DNA of 64,000 nt from Haloprofundus marisrubri (lineage in GTDB: Archaea > Halobacteriota > Halobacteria > Halobacteriales > Haloferacaceae). Position 1 is the first letter of the stretch, and the number at the start of each line of letters is the position of its first letter. A program made the translations under genes and the position numbers. Where the stretch lies: positions 1 through 64,000 of the forward strand of contig NZ_LOPU01000031.1 in NCBI RefSeq assembly GCF_001469955.1, in the 5' to 3' direction. A model generated the notes under the pieces. It saw only the letters and a program-made list of their open reading frames with translations. It was not told where the DNA came from and made no database searches. Positions 32,590-40,761 of the stretch are shown piece by piece.

Positions 32590-34698
32590 ATGGGTTCGTG
32601 TATCATTTGCGGTACGCCCGTCGAGGGCCGAATTTGCGACAGCCACCAAGAGGACGTGGTGTTCGAATTCCGTGGTAACGACGCGTCACAACTAACCTCC
32701 GGCCGATTCTACAACGGCACCGTCGACGGCTACGCCGACTTCGGCGTGTTCGTCGACCTCGCACCGGGAGTCACCGGTCTGCTGCACCGTAGCGAACTGG
32801 ACCGCCGGTTGGAGAGTCTCGACTGGGAACCGGGCGACACCGTCTTCGTGCAGGTGAAGAACGTCCGCGACAACGGTAACATCGACCTCGGCTGGTCGAT
32901 TCGCCAGTCCGAACGCGACTTCCGCGGCGCGCTCGTCCAAGACGCCGACGGCGACCACGACGCGGACGAGAGCAACGAGAGCGACGACGAGGAAGCCGAA
33001 GCGCCGACGGTTCGCCACAGCAACGCGACGAAAGACGACGCCGAGACCGACGCTGACGCCAGTCACGACGACAGTTCTACTGACGACAGTTCCGCCGACA
33101 CGTCTGCCGACGACGACACGTCCGACGACAGCCACCGAGACGCCGAGTCCGAGCCATCGGGTGACGTCGAACGCGTCGAAATCGGAACACTGACCGACCG
33201 AGTCGGGCAGAACGTCCGCATCGAAGGGGAAGTCGTCAGCGCCCAACAGACCGGCGGCCCAACCGTCTTCGAGGTCCGTGACGAGACGGGCGTCGTCGAC
33301 GCCGCGGCGTTCGTCGAGGCAGGCGTCCGCGCCTACCCCGAAGTCGACGTCGGGTCGTTCGTCCGCCTCGACGGCGAAGTCGAACTCCGGCACAACGAGA
33401 TACAGGTCGAAACCGAGGCGCTCGTCTCGCTCGACGGCGACGACGCCGACACCGTTCGCTCGCGTCTCGACGACGCGCTCCGCGGCCGTGCCCGTCCCGA
33501 CGACGTGACGCCGCTGGCGGACCACGACGCCGTCTCCGCAGTCGAGACGCAACTGCAGGACGCCGCCGAAGAGATTCGCCGCGCGCTGTTCGAGTCCCGT
33601 CCCATCATCGTCCGCCACACCGCCACCGCCGACGGCTACGTCGCCGGTGCGGCCGTCGAACGCGCCGTGCTCCCGCTCATCCGCGAGGAACACGCCAAAT
33701 CCGACGCCGAGTACCACTACTTCGACCGCCGACCGCTCGAAGAAGCGGTCTACGGGATGGACGCCGCGACGAACGACGTGACGCGGATGCTGCAGGACCG
33801 TGACCGCCACGGCGAGAAACTGCCGCTCGTCCTCCTCGTCGGCACGGGCGCGACGGTCGAATCCAGCGACGGACTCGACCTCCTCAGCATCTACGGCGCA
33901 AAGCGTGTCGTCGTCGACGCCGCCGCCGTCGACGCCGAAATCGAAGACTCGACGGACGTGCTCGTCTCGCCGGTGCTCGCCGACGCCGACGCGTCGGACC
34001 TCTCGACGGGTGCGCTCGTCGCCAACCTCGCCGCCGCCGTCAACGACGACGTGCGCGAGGACCTGCGCCACCTCCCCGCAGTGAGCTACTGGGAGAACGC
34101 GCCCGAAGCGTACCTCGACGCCGCCAGCGACGCGGGCTACGACGAGACGTACGTCCGCGAACTCCGCGAGGCAATCGCGCTGGAGGCGTACTACCAGTCC
34201 TACGAGGACAAGCGCGAACTCATCACCGACCTGCTGTTCGACAACGGCGTCACCCCCGACGGCGACGGTGAGAACGCGGGCAACCTCGCCAGCCACGTCT
34301 CCGAGCAGTTCCGCCTGAAACTCGACGCCGAAATCGAGACGGCGCAGGCCAACCTCGACTCGCGCGAGGAAGACGGCGTGCAGTTCGCCGTGCTCGACAC
34401 GGACGCGTACACACACCGCTTCGACTTCCCGCCGACGGCGCTGTTGCTCGACGAACTCCACCGCCGCGAACGCGACGGTGAGACGTTCGTCACCATCGGC
34501 GTCGCGATGGACGAACTCTACCTCCGCAGCACCGCCGACGTGGACCTCCGCGCCGTCGCCGAGGCCGCACGCGAACGCGCTCCCGAAGCCGGAATCACGG
34601 CCGTCGGCATCCGCGACGGTCGCATCGAGTTCCTCTCGGGTCGTCGCGAACAGGTGAAAGAAGCCGTCGTCGAAGCCGTCGCAGAGCAGTTGGCGTAG
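32590..34698 (+). CDS. S1-OB-DHH multidomain nucleic-acid-binding protein
   Basis: A 702-aa protein: N-terminal zinc-finger-like Cys/His (C4, C7, C16, H19), an S1 RNA-binding domain (about 36-115, LTSGRFYNGTVDGYADFGVFVDL), a low-complexity acidic linker (about 118-195), an OB-fold (about 197-285, DRVGQNVRIEGEVVSAQQ), and a DHH-like C-terminal half (about 310-700). Motif I survives as HTATADGY, but no DHH motif is seen; VVVDAAAVD occupies its place. It belongs to the archaeal RecJ-like group; some archaeal RecJ-like proteins are inactive subunits of replication or RNA-decay complexes. Catalysis is doubtful here. Confidence 0.82.
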   Translation: MGSCIICGTPVEGRICDSHQEDVVFEFRGNDASQLTSGRFYNGTVDGYADFGVFVDLAPGVTGLLHRSELDRRLESLDWEPGDTVFVQVKNVRDNGNIDLGWSIRQSERDFRGALVQDADGDHDADESNESDDEEAEAPTVRHSNATKDDAETDADASHDDSSTDDSSADTSADDDTSDDSHRDAESEPSGDVERVEIGTLTDRVGQNVRIEGEVVSAQQTGGPTVFEVRDETGVVDAAAFVEAGVRAYPEVDVGSFVRLDGEVELRHNEIQVETEALVSLDGDDADTVRSRLDDALRGRARPDDVTPLADHDAVSAVETQLQDAAEEIRRALFESRPIIVRHTATADGYVAGAAVERAVLPLIREEHAKSDAEYHYFDRRPLEEAVYGMDAATNDVTRMLQDRDRHGEKLPLVLLVGTGATVESSDGLDLLSIYGAKRVVVDAAAVDAEIEDSTDVLVSPVLADADASDLSTGALVANLAAAVNDDVREDLRHLPAVSYWENAPEAYLDAASDAGYDETYVRELREAIALEAYYQSYEDKRELITDLLFDNGVTPDGDGENAGNLASHVSEQFRLKLDAEIETAQANLDSREEDGVQFAVLDTDAYTHRFDFPPTALLLDELHRRERDGETFVTIGVAMDELYLRSTADVDLRAVAEAARERAPEAGITAVGIRDGRIEFLSGRREQVKEAVVEAVAEQLA

Positions 34699-34774
34699 AC
34701 GGTCCCAGCGTTCTGTTACTCGCGCCTTTCGGTCGCCGCTTTGCTCCGCCTTCAGAAGACCCGGAGCGTCTGCT

Positions 34775-34794
34775 TCTCTCTCTCTCTCTCTCTC
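34775..34794 (+). repeat. (TC)10 dinucleotide tract between convergent genes
   Basis: Ten TC units (20 bases) lie between the S1-DHH gene (stop 34698) and the HTH regulator gene on the minus strand, whose stop codon overlaps the end of the tract. Pyrimidine-rich plus strand could help end transcription of the S1-DHH mRNA. The repeat lies outside coding sequence except for the last bases. Confidence 0.7.
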
Positions 34795-35653
34795 AGGCAT
34801 CTGCCGTCGATTCCAGCGGCACCGAATCCCGTCGATACGCCTCGAAGACGCGGCGCGCCCACTCGCGGGCGATGCCGTCGTCGGTGTCGACGAAGACGCG
34901 CATCGTCCCCGTCTCGTCGTCGTAGCCGCCGATGCCGACGCGGTCGTCGAAGATGGCGAGACCGTAGGGAAGCGCCTCGCGCGTCCGCAGTGCGAGGTGA
35001 CCGCGTTCGACGGCGTCGGCGACCTTGTCGGGATGTGTTTCTCGGAGCGCGTCGACGACGACCGGGAGGTAGATTATCTCGCTTTGCTTCCCGTCGAACA
35101 GCGAGGCGTAGAACCGTTCGACGCCCGGCGGGACCATGTGCGTCGTGTTGAAGCCCCGGAAGCTGTCGCTCTCCGCTAAGAGAGCGAGGAACCGTTCGAC
35201 GGGTTTGTACGGGTCTTCGGGCGTGGGCGTCGTCACGGTGGCGTCGGCGAACGGTTCGACGATGAACTCCGTGTGGTCCGGACAGATGCACTCCAACAGC
35301 GGGTCGAGTCGGGCCGCCGCCCGGAGGTTTCGCTCGAATCGGAGCACCTCCTCGGCGACCGTCTCGCCACGGCCGGTGAGACTCCACCGACCGTCACGAC
35401 GTTCGGCCAACCCCTGCTGTTCGAGCCAGCGCGTGAATCGGTGACTGGTCGCCCGCGAGATACCCAACTGTGTCTGGATGTCGCGGCGGTCTAGCGGCCC
35501 TTCGATGAGCAGTTCCAGCAGCTCCCGGTGTCGAAGCACGTCCAGCAGTTCGTCCGTCGTCAGGCGGCGTCGGGTCGCCGTCGACTCCCGAACGTCGCGT
35601 CGGAGCGCGTACGACTGCTGGAGTAGCTCTTCGAACAACGATTCTCTGTCCAT
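34793..35653 (-). CDS. HTH transcriptional regulator with FilR1-like domain
   Basis: A 286-aa protein from ATG 35653. The N-terminal HTH (about 35-100) includes RRDIQTQLGISRATSHRFTRWLEQQGLAERRDG; the middle and C-terminal (about 120-286) match the regulatory domain described in the methanogenic FilR1 regulators (for example PVERFLALLAESDSFRGFNTTHMVPPG). It is divergent from the methyltransferase operon and a pair of dyads lies between them (35712-35736), so local and self-regulation are likely. The ligand is unknown. Confidence 0.85.
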   Translation of the reverse strand: MDRESLFEELLQQSYALRRDVRESTATRRRLTTDELLDVLRHRELLELLIEGPLDRRDIQTQLGISRATSHRFTRWLEQQGLAERRDGRWSLTGRGETVAEEVLRFERNLRAAARLDPLLECICPDHTEFIVEPFADATVTTPTPEDPYKPVERFLALLAESDSFRGFNTTHMVPPGVERFYASLFDGKQSEIIYLPVVVDALRETHPDKVADAVERGHLALRTREALPYGLAIFDDRVGIGGYDDETGTMRVFVDTDDGIAREWARRVFEAYRRDSVPLESTADA

Positions 35654-35711
35654 AGTCTCGACCCCCCGGAGAGTCCTCACCGAACTGGAGGCTGGCTCAC
35701 GCGATAATCCT

Positions 35712-35736
35712 TGTCTCAGGCCGTGAGACACGTCTC
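35712..35736. promoter_or_regulatory. Operator dyads between regulator and methyltransferase operon
   Basis: TGTCTCA-GGCCG-TGAGACA (35712-35730) is a perfect 7-bp-arm dyad. A second copy, GAGAC-AC-GTCTC (35725-35736), overlaps it. The dyads lie just upstream of a TATA-like GATTATCG for the regulator (minus strand) and about 27 bases before AACTATAGC (35763-35771) for the divergent operon. Confidence 0.6.
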
Positions 35737-35762
35737 GTCTCGGTGTATTACTCTCAGAAATT

Positions 35763-35771
35763 AACTATAGC
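35763..35771 (+). promoter_or_regulatory. TATA box of the methyltransferase operon
   Basis: AACTATAGC lies 25-33 bases before ATG 35796, at leaderless spacing. With the dyads at 35712-35736 it makes a divergent control region. Confidence 0.55.
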
Positions 35772-35795
35772 TCGGTCGGTCGTCTCCGGACAGCT

Positions 35796-36911
35796 ATGGC
35801 AGAAGCAGCCGACACCACGACACCGAACGAAACCGAACAAACCGAAGCACTTGCGGGCGGGCTGTTCGCCGACGCCAACGCCACGCTGACGCTGTTCAGC
35901 GTCTACCTCGGCACCCGACTCGGCCTGTACGACGCGCTCGCGGACGCCGACACGGACGCGTTGACGCCCAGCGAACTCGCAGCGCAGACCGAAACCGACG
36001 AGCGATACGTCCGCGAGTGGCTCGAACACCAAACCGTCTCCGGGATTCTGACCGTCGACGACGAACGCGCCGCGGCCGGCGAGCGACGCTACTCGCTGCC
36101 CGAAGCGCACGAACCCGTGCTCGTCGACGTGGAGAGTCTCTACTACCTCGCACCGTTGGCGCGGGCGGCGGCCGGACTCGTCGGTCCACTCGACGACATC
36201 GTCGCCGCCTACCGCACCGGTGAGGGCGTCGCTTTCGCGGACTACGGCGCGAACCTCCACGAGGGACAGGCGGCGATGAACCGACCCGCGTTTCTCCGCC
36301 TGCTCGGCGAGGCGTGGCTGTCGAGCATCCCGGACGTACACGGAAGACTTTCCGACGAATCGCCGGCACGGGTCGCCGATATCGGGTGTGGCCACGGCTG
36401 GTCGAGCATCGGTATCGCGCAGGCGTATCCGAACGCCCACGTCGACGGCTACGACCTCGACGAAGCGTCTATCGAAGCCGCGAAAGAGAACGCCGAGGCG
36501 TACGGCCTCACCGACCGCGTCAACTTCGAGGTGCGCGACGCCAGCGACTCCGAGTTGGCAGGGAGGTACGACCTCGTTACCGCCTTCGAGTGCGTCCACG
36601 ACATGGCCGACCCGGTCGGCGCGCTGGCGACGATGCGCCGTCTCGCCAACGGCACGGGGGCGGTCATCGTGATGGACGAACGCGTCGGCGACGAGTTCAC
36701 GGCCGACGCCGACGAGATAGAGCAGTTCCTCTACGGCTGCAGCGTCTTTCACTGTCTGCCGGTCGGCCGCGTCGGCGACCACTCGGCCGCGACGGGCACC
36801 GTGATGCGGACCGAGACGCTCGGTGGCTACGCCGACGAGGCGGGCTTCGAGTCGTTCGAGGTGCTACCCATCGAAAACGAGTTCTTCCGGTTCTACCGGA
36901 TGGAGGCCTGA
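35796..36911 (+). CDS. Class I SAM-dependent methyltransferase
   Basis: A 371-aa methyltransferase with an N-terminal winged-helix dimerisation region (LTLFSVYLGTRLGLYDALADADTDALTPSEL) and a SAM-binding motif I ARVADIGCGHGWSSIGIAQAYP (about 190-210). Motif II/III elements (DGYDLDEASIEAAKENAEAYGL, TAFECVHDMADPVGAL) follow. It resembles small-molecule O/N-methyltransferases of the Rv2258c type. It heads a compact operon with an MFS exporter and a hotdog-fold thioesterase; TGA stop and next ATG are separated by one base. Confidence 0.9.
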   Translation: MAEAADTTTPNETEQTEALAGGLFADANATLTLFSVYLGTRLGLYDALADADTDALTPSELAAQTETDERYVREWLEHQTVSGILTVDDERAAAGERRYSLPEAHEPVLVDVESLYYLAPLARAAAGLVGPLDDIVAAYRTGEGVAFADYGANLHEGQAAMNRPAFLRLLGEAWLSSIPDVHGRLSDESPARVADIGCGHGWSSIGIAQAYPNAHVDGYDLDEASIEAAKENAEAYGLTDRVNFEVRDASDSELAGRYDLVTAFECVHDMADPVGALATMRRLANGTGAVIVMDERVGDEFTADADEIEQFLYGCSVFHCLPVGRVGDHSAATGTVMRTETLGGYADEAGFESFEVLPIENEFFRFYRMEA

Positions 36912-36912
36912 G

Positions 36913-38199
36913 ATGAGTGCGATAGAAGAGAGCGAACGTGCCTCCGTGCCGTGGGACTCGCCGGTAGTCCGCGTCGTACTCGCAAGTACGCTCCTCGCGC
37001 CGCTCGGGGTTCCACTGGTCAGTCCGGCACTTCCGGTCATCAGAGACGCCTTCGGCGTGACGGACGCGGCGGCGAGTCTGCTCATCACCGCGTACTTCCT
37101 GACGGGTATCGTCCTCTCGCCGTTCCTCGGAATGCTCGCCGACCGCATCGGGCGGCGGCGTGTGCTCGTCGGGAGCTTGCTCGTCTTCGGTCTCTCGGGT
37201 GGGGCAGTCGCTCTCGCCGACAGCTTCGCCACGGTGCTCGCACTTCGTGTCATCAGTGGCACGGCCGCCGCGGGCATCTTCGTCACGACGGTCACGATTC
37301 TCGGTGACGCGTTCGAGGGCGTCCAGCGAAACGCCGTTCTCGGCGCGAACACGGCCGTGTTGTCGACCGGCGCGGCGGCATTCCCCATCGTCGGCGGTGC
37401 GCTCGTCGCCTTCGGCTGGAACGCGCCGTTCTTGACGTACCTGCTGGCCGTTCCGCTCGCCGTCGTCGCGTGGTACGCCCTCACCGACCTCGAACACGAC
37501 ACCAACCCCGAAAACGGCGGGGCGACACGCTACCTGCGCGGCGTCGCCGGGTCGCTCGTCGCCTCGGGAACCGCCGTCTACTACGTGGCGACGTTCGCCG
37601 CCGAACTGCTGTTCTTCGGCGCGGTGCTGACGACGTTACCGTTTCTCTTGACGGGGACGTTCGCGCTCTCGCCGGTGCTCGTCGGGTTGACGCTGACCGT
37701 CGCGGAAGTGGCGGCTATCGCCGTCGCGGCGGCGAACGGTCGGTTCGCCGAGCGAGTCCGCAACGGCCCGCTCGTCGCCGCCGGGTTCGTCTGTCTGGCG
37801 ACAGGCCTCGGAATCACGTGGCTCGCTACTGGTCTCGGGACTGCCGGTGTGGTGGCTCCGCTCGTCATCGGCGCGGGCGTGCTGTTCGTCGGTGCGGGCG
37901 CGGGACTCGTTCTCCCCTCCGTCGACGCCGAGGTGAGCCGTCTCGTCCCGACGCAGTTCCGCGCCGGAGCGCTCAGCCTGCGCAACAGCGCGACGTTCCT
38001 CGGACGGGCGGCCGGACCCGTCGTCTTCGCCGGTATCGCCATCACGACGGGTTACGCGACGCTGCTGCTGATTGCGGGCGTCGCGTCGCTCGTCTGCGCT
38101 GTCGTTCTCGCGGTGGTAACCGGACGTGTCGTCGAAGACGTAGAGGACGACGTTGGAGGCACCGTCGACGACGCAGTTGCCCCCACGGAGGTACGCTGA
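36913..38199 (+). CDS. MFS transporter
   Basis: A 428-aa transporter with about 12 hydrophobic segments. The first half has the MFS loop GMLADRIGRRRVLVGSLL (about residue 75) and SGTAAAGIFVTTVTILGDAFEG. The signature matches drug/small-molecule exporters. ATG 36913 follows the methyltransferase stop by one base; the longer frame from 36823 would overlap that gene. Expression with the methyltransferase suggests that the exported molecule is methylated or that the operon handles a toxic compound. Confidence 0.88.
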   Translation: MSAIEESERASVPWDSPVVRVVLASTLLAPLGVPLVSPALPVIRDAFGVTDAAASLLITAYFLTGIVLSPFLGMLADRIGRRRVLVGSLLVFGLSGGAVALADSFATVLALRVISGTAAAGIFVTTVTILGDAFEGVQRNAVLGANTAVLSTGAAAFPIVGGALVAFGWNAPFLTYLLAVPLAVVAWYALTDLEHDTNPENGGATRYLRGVAGSLVASGTAVYYVATFAAELLFFGAVLTTLPFLLTGTFALSPVLVGLTLTVAEVAAIAVAAANGRFAERVRNGPLVAAGFVCLATGLGITWLATGLGTAGVVAPLVIGAGVLFVGAGAGLVLPSVDAEVSRLVPTQFRAGALSLRNSATFLGRAAGPVVFAGIAITTGYATLLLIAGVASLVCAVVLAVVTGRVVEDVEDDVGGTVDDAVAPTEVR

Positions 38200-38200
38200 G

Positions 38201-38704
38201 ATGACCGCGAAGCGGCGCAATGGTGGGAAAGGAGTTCCGCCCGGAATCGCCGACGACACCCCTGTACAACAGTCGTGGGCCGACCTGACCTGCTACGGTT
38301 GTGGTCCCGCGAACCCGCACGGTCACCACCTGCACAGCTACGTGAGCGACGACGGCGAGTCGCTCGTCGCCGTGGTTGACCCCGACTCGCGGTACAACGC
38401 AGGTATGCCGAACGTGATGTACGGTGGCCACATCACCTCACTGCTCGACTGTCACTCGATGTGGACCGCGATGACGTTCGCAGCGAGAGCGGAGGGCGTT
38501 CCACTCGACAGCGACCCGCATATCGCCTACGTCACCGCCGAGTTGTGTGTCAAGTATCACCGACCGACGCCGCTGGACCGCCTCATCTACCTCCGCGCGT
38601 GGGTCGACGGCGACACCGGGCGGCGGATGCGCATCAGAAGCGAACTCGGCCCCGAAGGTGAGGTGACGGCGACCGGAGACGTCGTCGCGGTGCGAATCGT
38701 CTGA
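38201..38704 (+). CDS. PaaI-like hotdog thioesterase
   Basis: A 167-aa hotdog-fold protein: the active-site region is RYNAGMPNVMYGGHITSLLDCHSMW (about 65-90), with the GG and Asp on the central helix. The second half has VKYHRPTPLDRLIYLRAWVDGD. Related proteins cleave acyl- or phenylacetyl-CoA thioesters. It is the third gene of the operon, one base after the MFS stop. Extra N-terminal Cys (CYGCGPANPHGHHLH) is unusual and may bind metal. Confidence 0.85.
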   Translation: MTAKRRNGGKGVPPGIADDTPVQQSWADLTCYGCGPANPHGHHLHSYVSDDGESLVAVVDPDSRYNAGMPNVMYGGHITSLLDCHSMWTAMTFAARAEGVPLDSDPHIAYVTAELCVKYHRPTPLDRLIYLRAWVDGDTGRRMRIRSELGPEGEVTATGDVVAVRIV

Positions 38705-38770
38705 TTCGTCGTCCGACAGTCGCCCGCGGGAGCGACACCCTTAACCCCGAAAACCGACGAAACGGAGGTA

Positions 38771-38812
38771 ATGAACCAACTCGTCGCCGGGGAGGTCTCA
38801 CGAACGCGATGA
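38771..38812 (+). CDS. Leader ORF upstream of elp3
   Basis: A 13-codon frame (MNQLVAGEVSRTR) whose stop overlaps the elp3 start as ATGA (38809-38812). A TATA-like CTTAACC (38740-38746) lies about 28 bases before this ATG, so a leaderless transcript would begin here rather than at elp3. GGAGG at 38764-38768 is too close (2 bases) to act as a normal Shine-Dalgarno. GGAGGT at 38791-38796, inside the leader, could aid elp3. Translation coupling is an inference. Confidence 0.4.
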   Translation: MNQLVAGEVSRTR

Positions 38813-40518
38813 GTGCCGACAGCCCGGACGCCGTCGAGGAGGAGCCAGAAGCGTTCCGCGAAGCCTGCGCCGAACTCGCCAGACGCATCGTCGACGGCGA
38901 AATCGACCGCGACGACCTCGAATCCGAGAAGCTGAAGGTGTGTTCGGAGTTCTCGTCGCCGAAAGTGCCGAAGAACGCCGAGATTCTCGAACACGCGCCC
39001 GACGAACACCGCGACGACGTGAAGGAGGTCGTCCGTCGAAAGCCCGTCCGGACGGCGTCTGGCGTCTCGCCGGTCGCCATCATGACCTCGCCGGAGATGT
39101 GTCCGCACGGCAAATGTCTGTACTGCCCCGGCGGTCCCGCTTCGGAGTTCTCCTCCTCACAGAGCTACACCGGTCACGAACCCGCCGCCGCCCGCGGCGT
39201 CCAGAACGACTACGACCCCTACGGGCAGGTGACGCTTCGCCTCGAACAACTGCGTCACATCGGCCATCCCGTCGACAAAGTCGAACTCATCCTGATGGGC
39301 GGGACGATGACCGCCCGCAGCCACGACTATCAGGAGTGGTTCGTCAAGCGCGCGCTGGAAGCGATGAACGACTACGATTTGGAGAAAGAGCCAGCGCCCG
39401 CCGAGGACCAGTCGTTCAAGCCCGACCCCGAAGAGGTCGAGTTCCAGTATCTCGAAGACGTCATCGCCGAGAACGAAACCGGGAACATTCGGAACATCGG
39501 AACGACGTTCGAGACGAAGCCCGACTGGTGCGACCCCGAGCAAATCGACCGAATGCTCGATTTAGGCGCGACTAAAGTCGAAGTCGGCGTCCAGACGACG
39601 TACGAACGAATCAACCGCGAGATGCACCGCGGCCACGGTAATCAGGCCTCCATCGACGCCAATCGTCGACTCCGTGACTCGGCGTTCAAAGTCGGCTTCC
39701 ACATGATGCCCGGCCAACCCGGGATGACAAAGGAAATGTGCGTCGAGGACTTCCGCCAGTTGTTCGAGAACCCGCAGTGGCGGCCCGACTACCTCAAAAT
39801 CTACCCGACGCTCGTCGTCCGCGGCACCCGAATCTACGACTGGTGGCGCCGCGACGACTACGACCCGCTGACGAACGAGGAAGCCGCAGATATCGTCGCG
39901 GAGGCGATGGGGAAGATTCCGAAGTACACCCGACTCCAGCGCGTCCAGCGCGACATTCCCGCAGACTTCATCGACGCCGGCGTCTGGAAGTCGAACCTCC
40001 GTCAGTTGGCCGAACAGCGCGCCGAGGAGAAAGGCATCGAAATCCGTGACATCCGTGCCCGCGAGGTGGGGATGAACGAGGCGAACCCCAACGAGGAGGA
40101 TATCGAACTCGACGTGATGACGTACGAGGCCGGCGGCGGCGTAGAGAAGTTCATCAGCTTCGAGGATACCGAACAGGACCTGCTCGTCGGCTTCTGTCGC
40201 CTCCGGTTCCCGTCGTACTCACACGCCGCACCCGAGGGCGGCGCGGCGCTCTCCGCACGCGACCCGGTTCGGCGCGAACTCGAAGAAGCAGCATTAGTCC
40301 GCGAACTCCACGTCTACGGGAGCGAGGCGGGCATCGGCGCGAAAGGCGAGTGGCAGCACAAAGGCTACGGGAAGCAGTTGCTGAGGAAAGCAGAGGACAT
40401 CGCCGCCGACGCCGGATTCGAGAAAATCTCGGTCATCTCCGGTATCGGGGTGCGACAGTACTACCGCGAGAAGATGGGTTACCACCAAGACGGTCCCTAC
40501 GTCAGCAAACGGCTGTAG
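38809..40518 (+). CDS. elp3: tRNA U34 acetyl/carboxymethyl-modifying enzyme Elp3
   Basis: Radical-SAM/GNAT enzyme that starts cm5U34 modification of tRNA wobble uridine; 569 aa. Radical SAM cluster cysteines CPHGKCLYC (CX4CX2C, about 100-108), MGGTMTARSHDYQEWF, and a C-terminal GNAT domain (about 400-569, LRFPSYSH through SVISGIGVRQYYREKMGYHQDG). Acts in the cytoplasm on tRNAs. A 13-codon leader ORF overlaps its start by four bases (ATGA). Archaea lack the eukaryotic Elongator partners, so it probably works alone. Confidence 0.96.
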   Translation: MSADSPDAVEEEPEAFREACAELARRIVDGEIDRDDLESEKLKVCSEFSSPKVPKNAEILEHAPDEHRDDVKEVVRRKPVRTASGVSPVAIMTSPEMCPHGKCLYCPGGPASEFSSSQSYTGHEPAAARGVQNDYDPYGQVTLRLEQLRHIGHPVDKVELILMGGTMTARSHDYQEWFVKRALEAMNDYDLEKEPAPAEDQSFKPDPEEVEFQYLEDVIAENETGNIRNIGTTFETKPDWCDPEQIDRMLDLGATKVEVGVQTTYERINREMHRGHGNQASIDANRRLRDSAFKVGFHMMPGQPGMTKEMCVEDFRQLFENPQWRPDYLKIYPTLVVRGTRIYDWWRRDDYDPLTNEEAADIVAEAMGKIPKYTRLQRVQRDIPADFIDAGVWKSNLRQLAEQRAEEKGIEIRDIRAREVGMNEANPNEEDIELDVMTYEAGGGVEKFISFEDTEQDLLVGFCRLRFPSYSHAAPEGGAALSARDPVRRELEEAALVRELHVYGSEAGIGAKGEWQHKGYGKQLLRKAEDIAADAGFEKISVISGIGVRQYYREKMGYHQDGPYVSKRL

Positions 40519-40564
40519 CGGCCTTCGATGCTCTCCGTGAGCGAGTGAGACGAGCGCAGTATCC

Positions 40565-40578
40565 TCAGCGAACGCTGA
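40565..40578. repeat. Small perfect dyad in elp3-DUF4397 spacer
   Basis: TCAGCG-AA-CGCTGA, a palindrome of 14 bases, lies 47 bases past the elp3 stop. No T-run follows, so terminator function is uncertain. The rest of the 243-base spacer holds the AT-rich promoter of the DUF4397 gene. Confidence 0.4.
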
Positions 40579-40761
40579 CGAACCGTCCGACAGCGGCCAC
40601 TCGAAGCGTCCCATCCAGCGCATATACTGTCTTCCGGGAGTGTAGTTACACCGAGAAAAACTCACCGATGGACCAATTTGTTCGCAGCAATTTCCAAAAT
40701 TTTTGAAGTAGTAGAGGTTTTTGATGGTAGAAAACCACATACTCTCTGGAGGAAACTCGAA

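Noticed and set aside
32692..34800. 702-aa frame antisense to the S1-OB-DHH gene
   Set aside because: High GC at third positions opens long frames on the opposite strand; the product lacks any domain and is Val/Arg-rich, while the plus strand encodes clear S1 and OB domains.
38153..38200. Longer frame for the hotdog protein
   Set aside because: It overlaps the end of the MFS gene; ATG 38201 gives a one-base gap typical of this operon.
40619..40642. TrmB-like site before the DUF4397 gene (TACT...GAGTG)
   Set aside because: The spacer is nine bases and the last base mismatches, so the match is not better than expected by chance.
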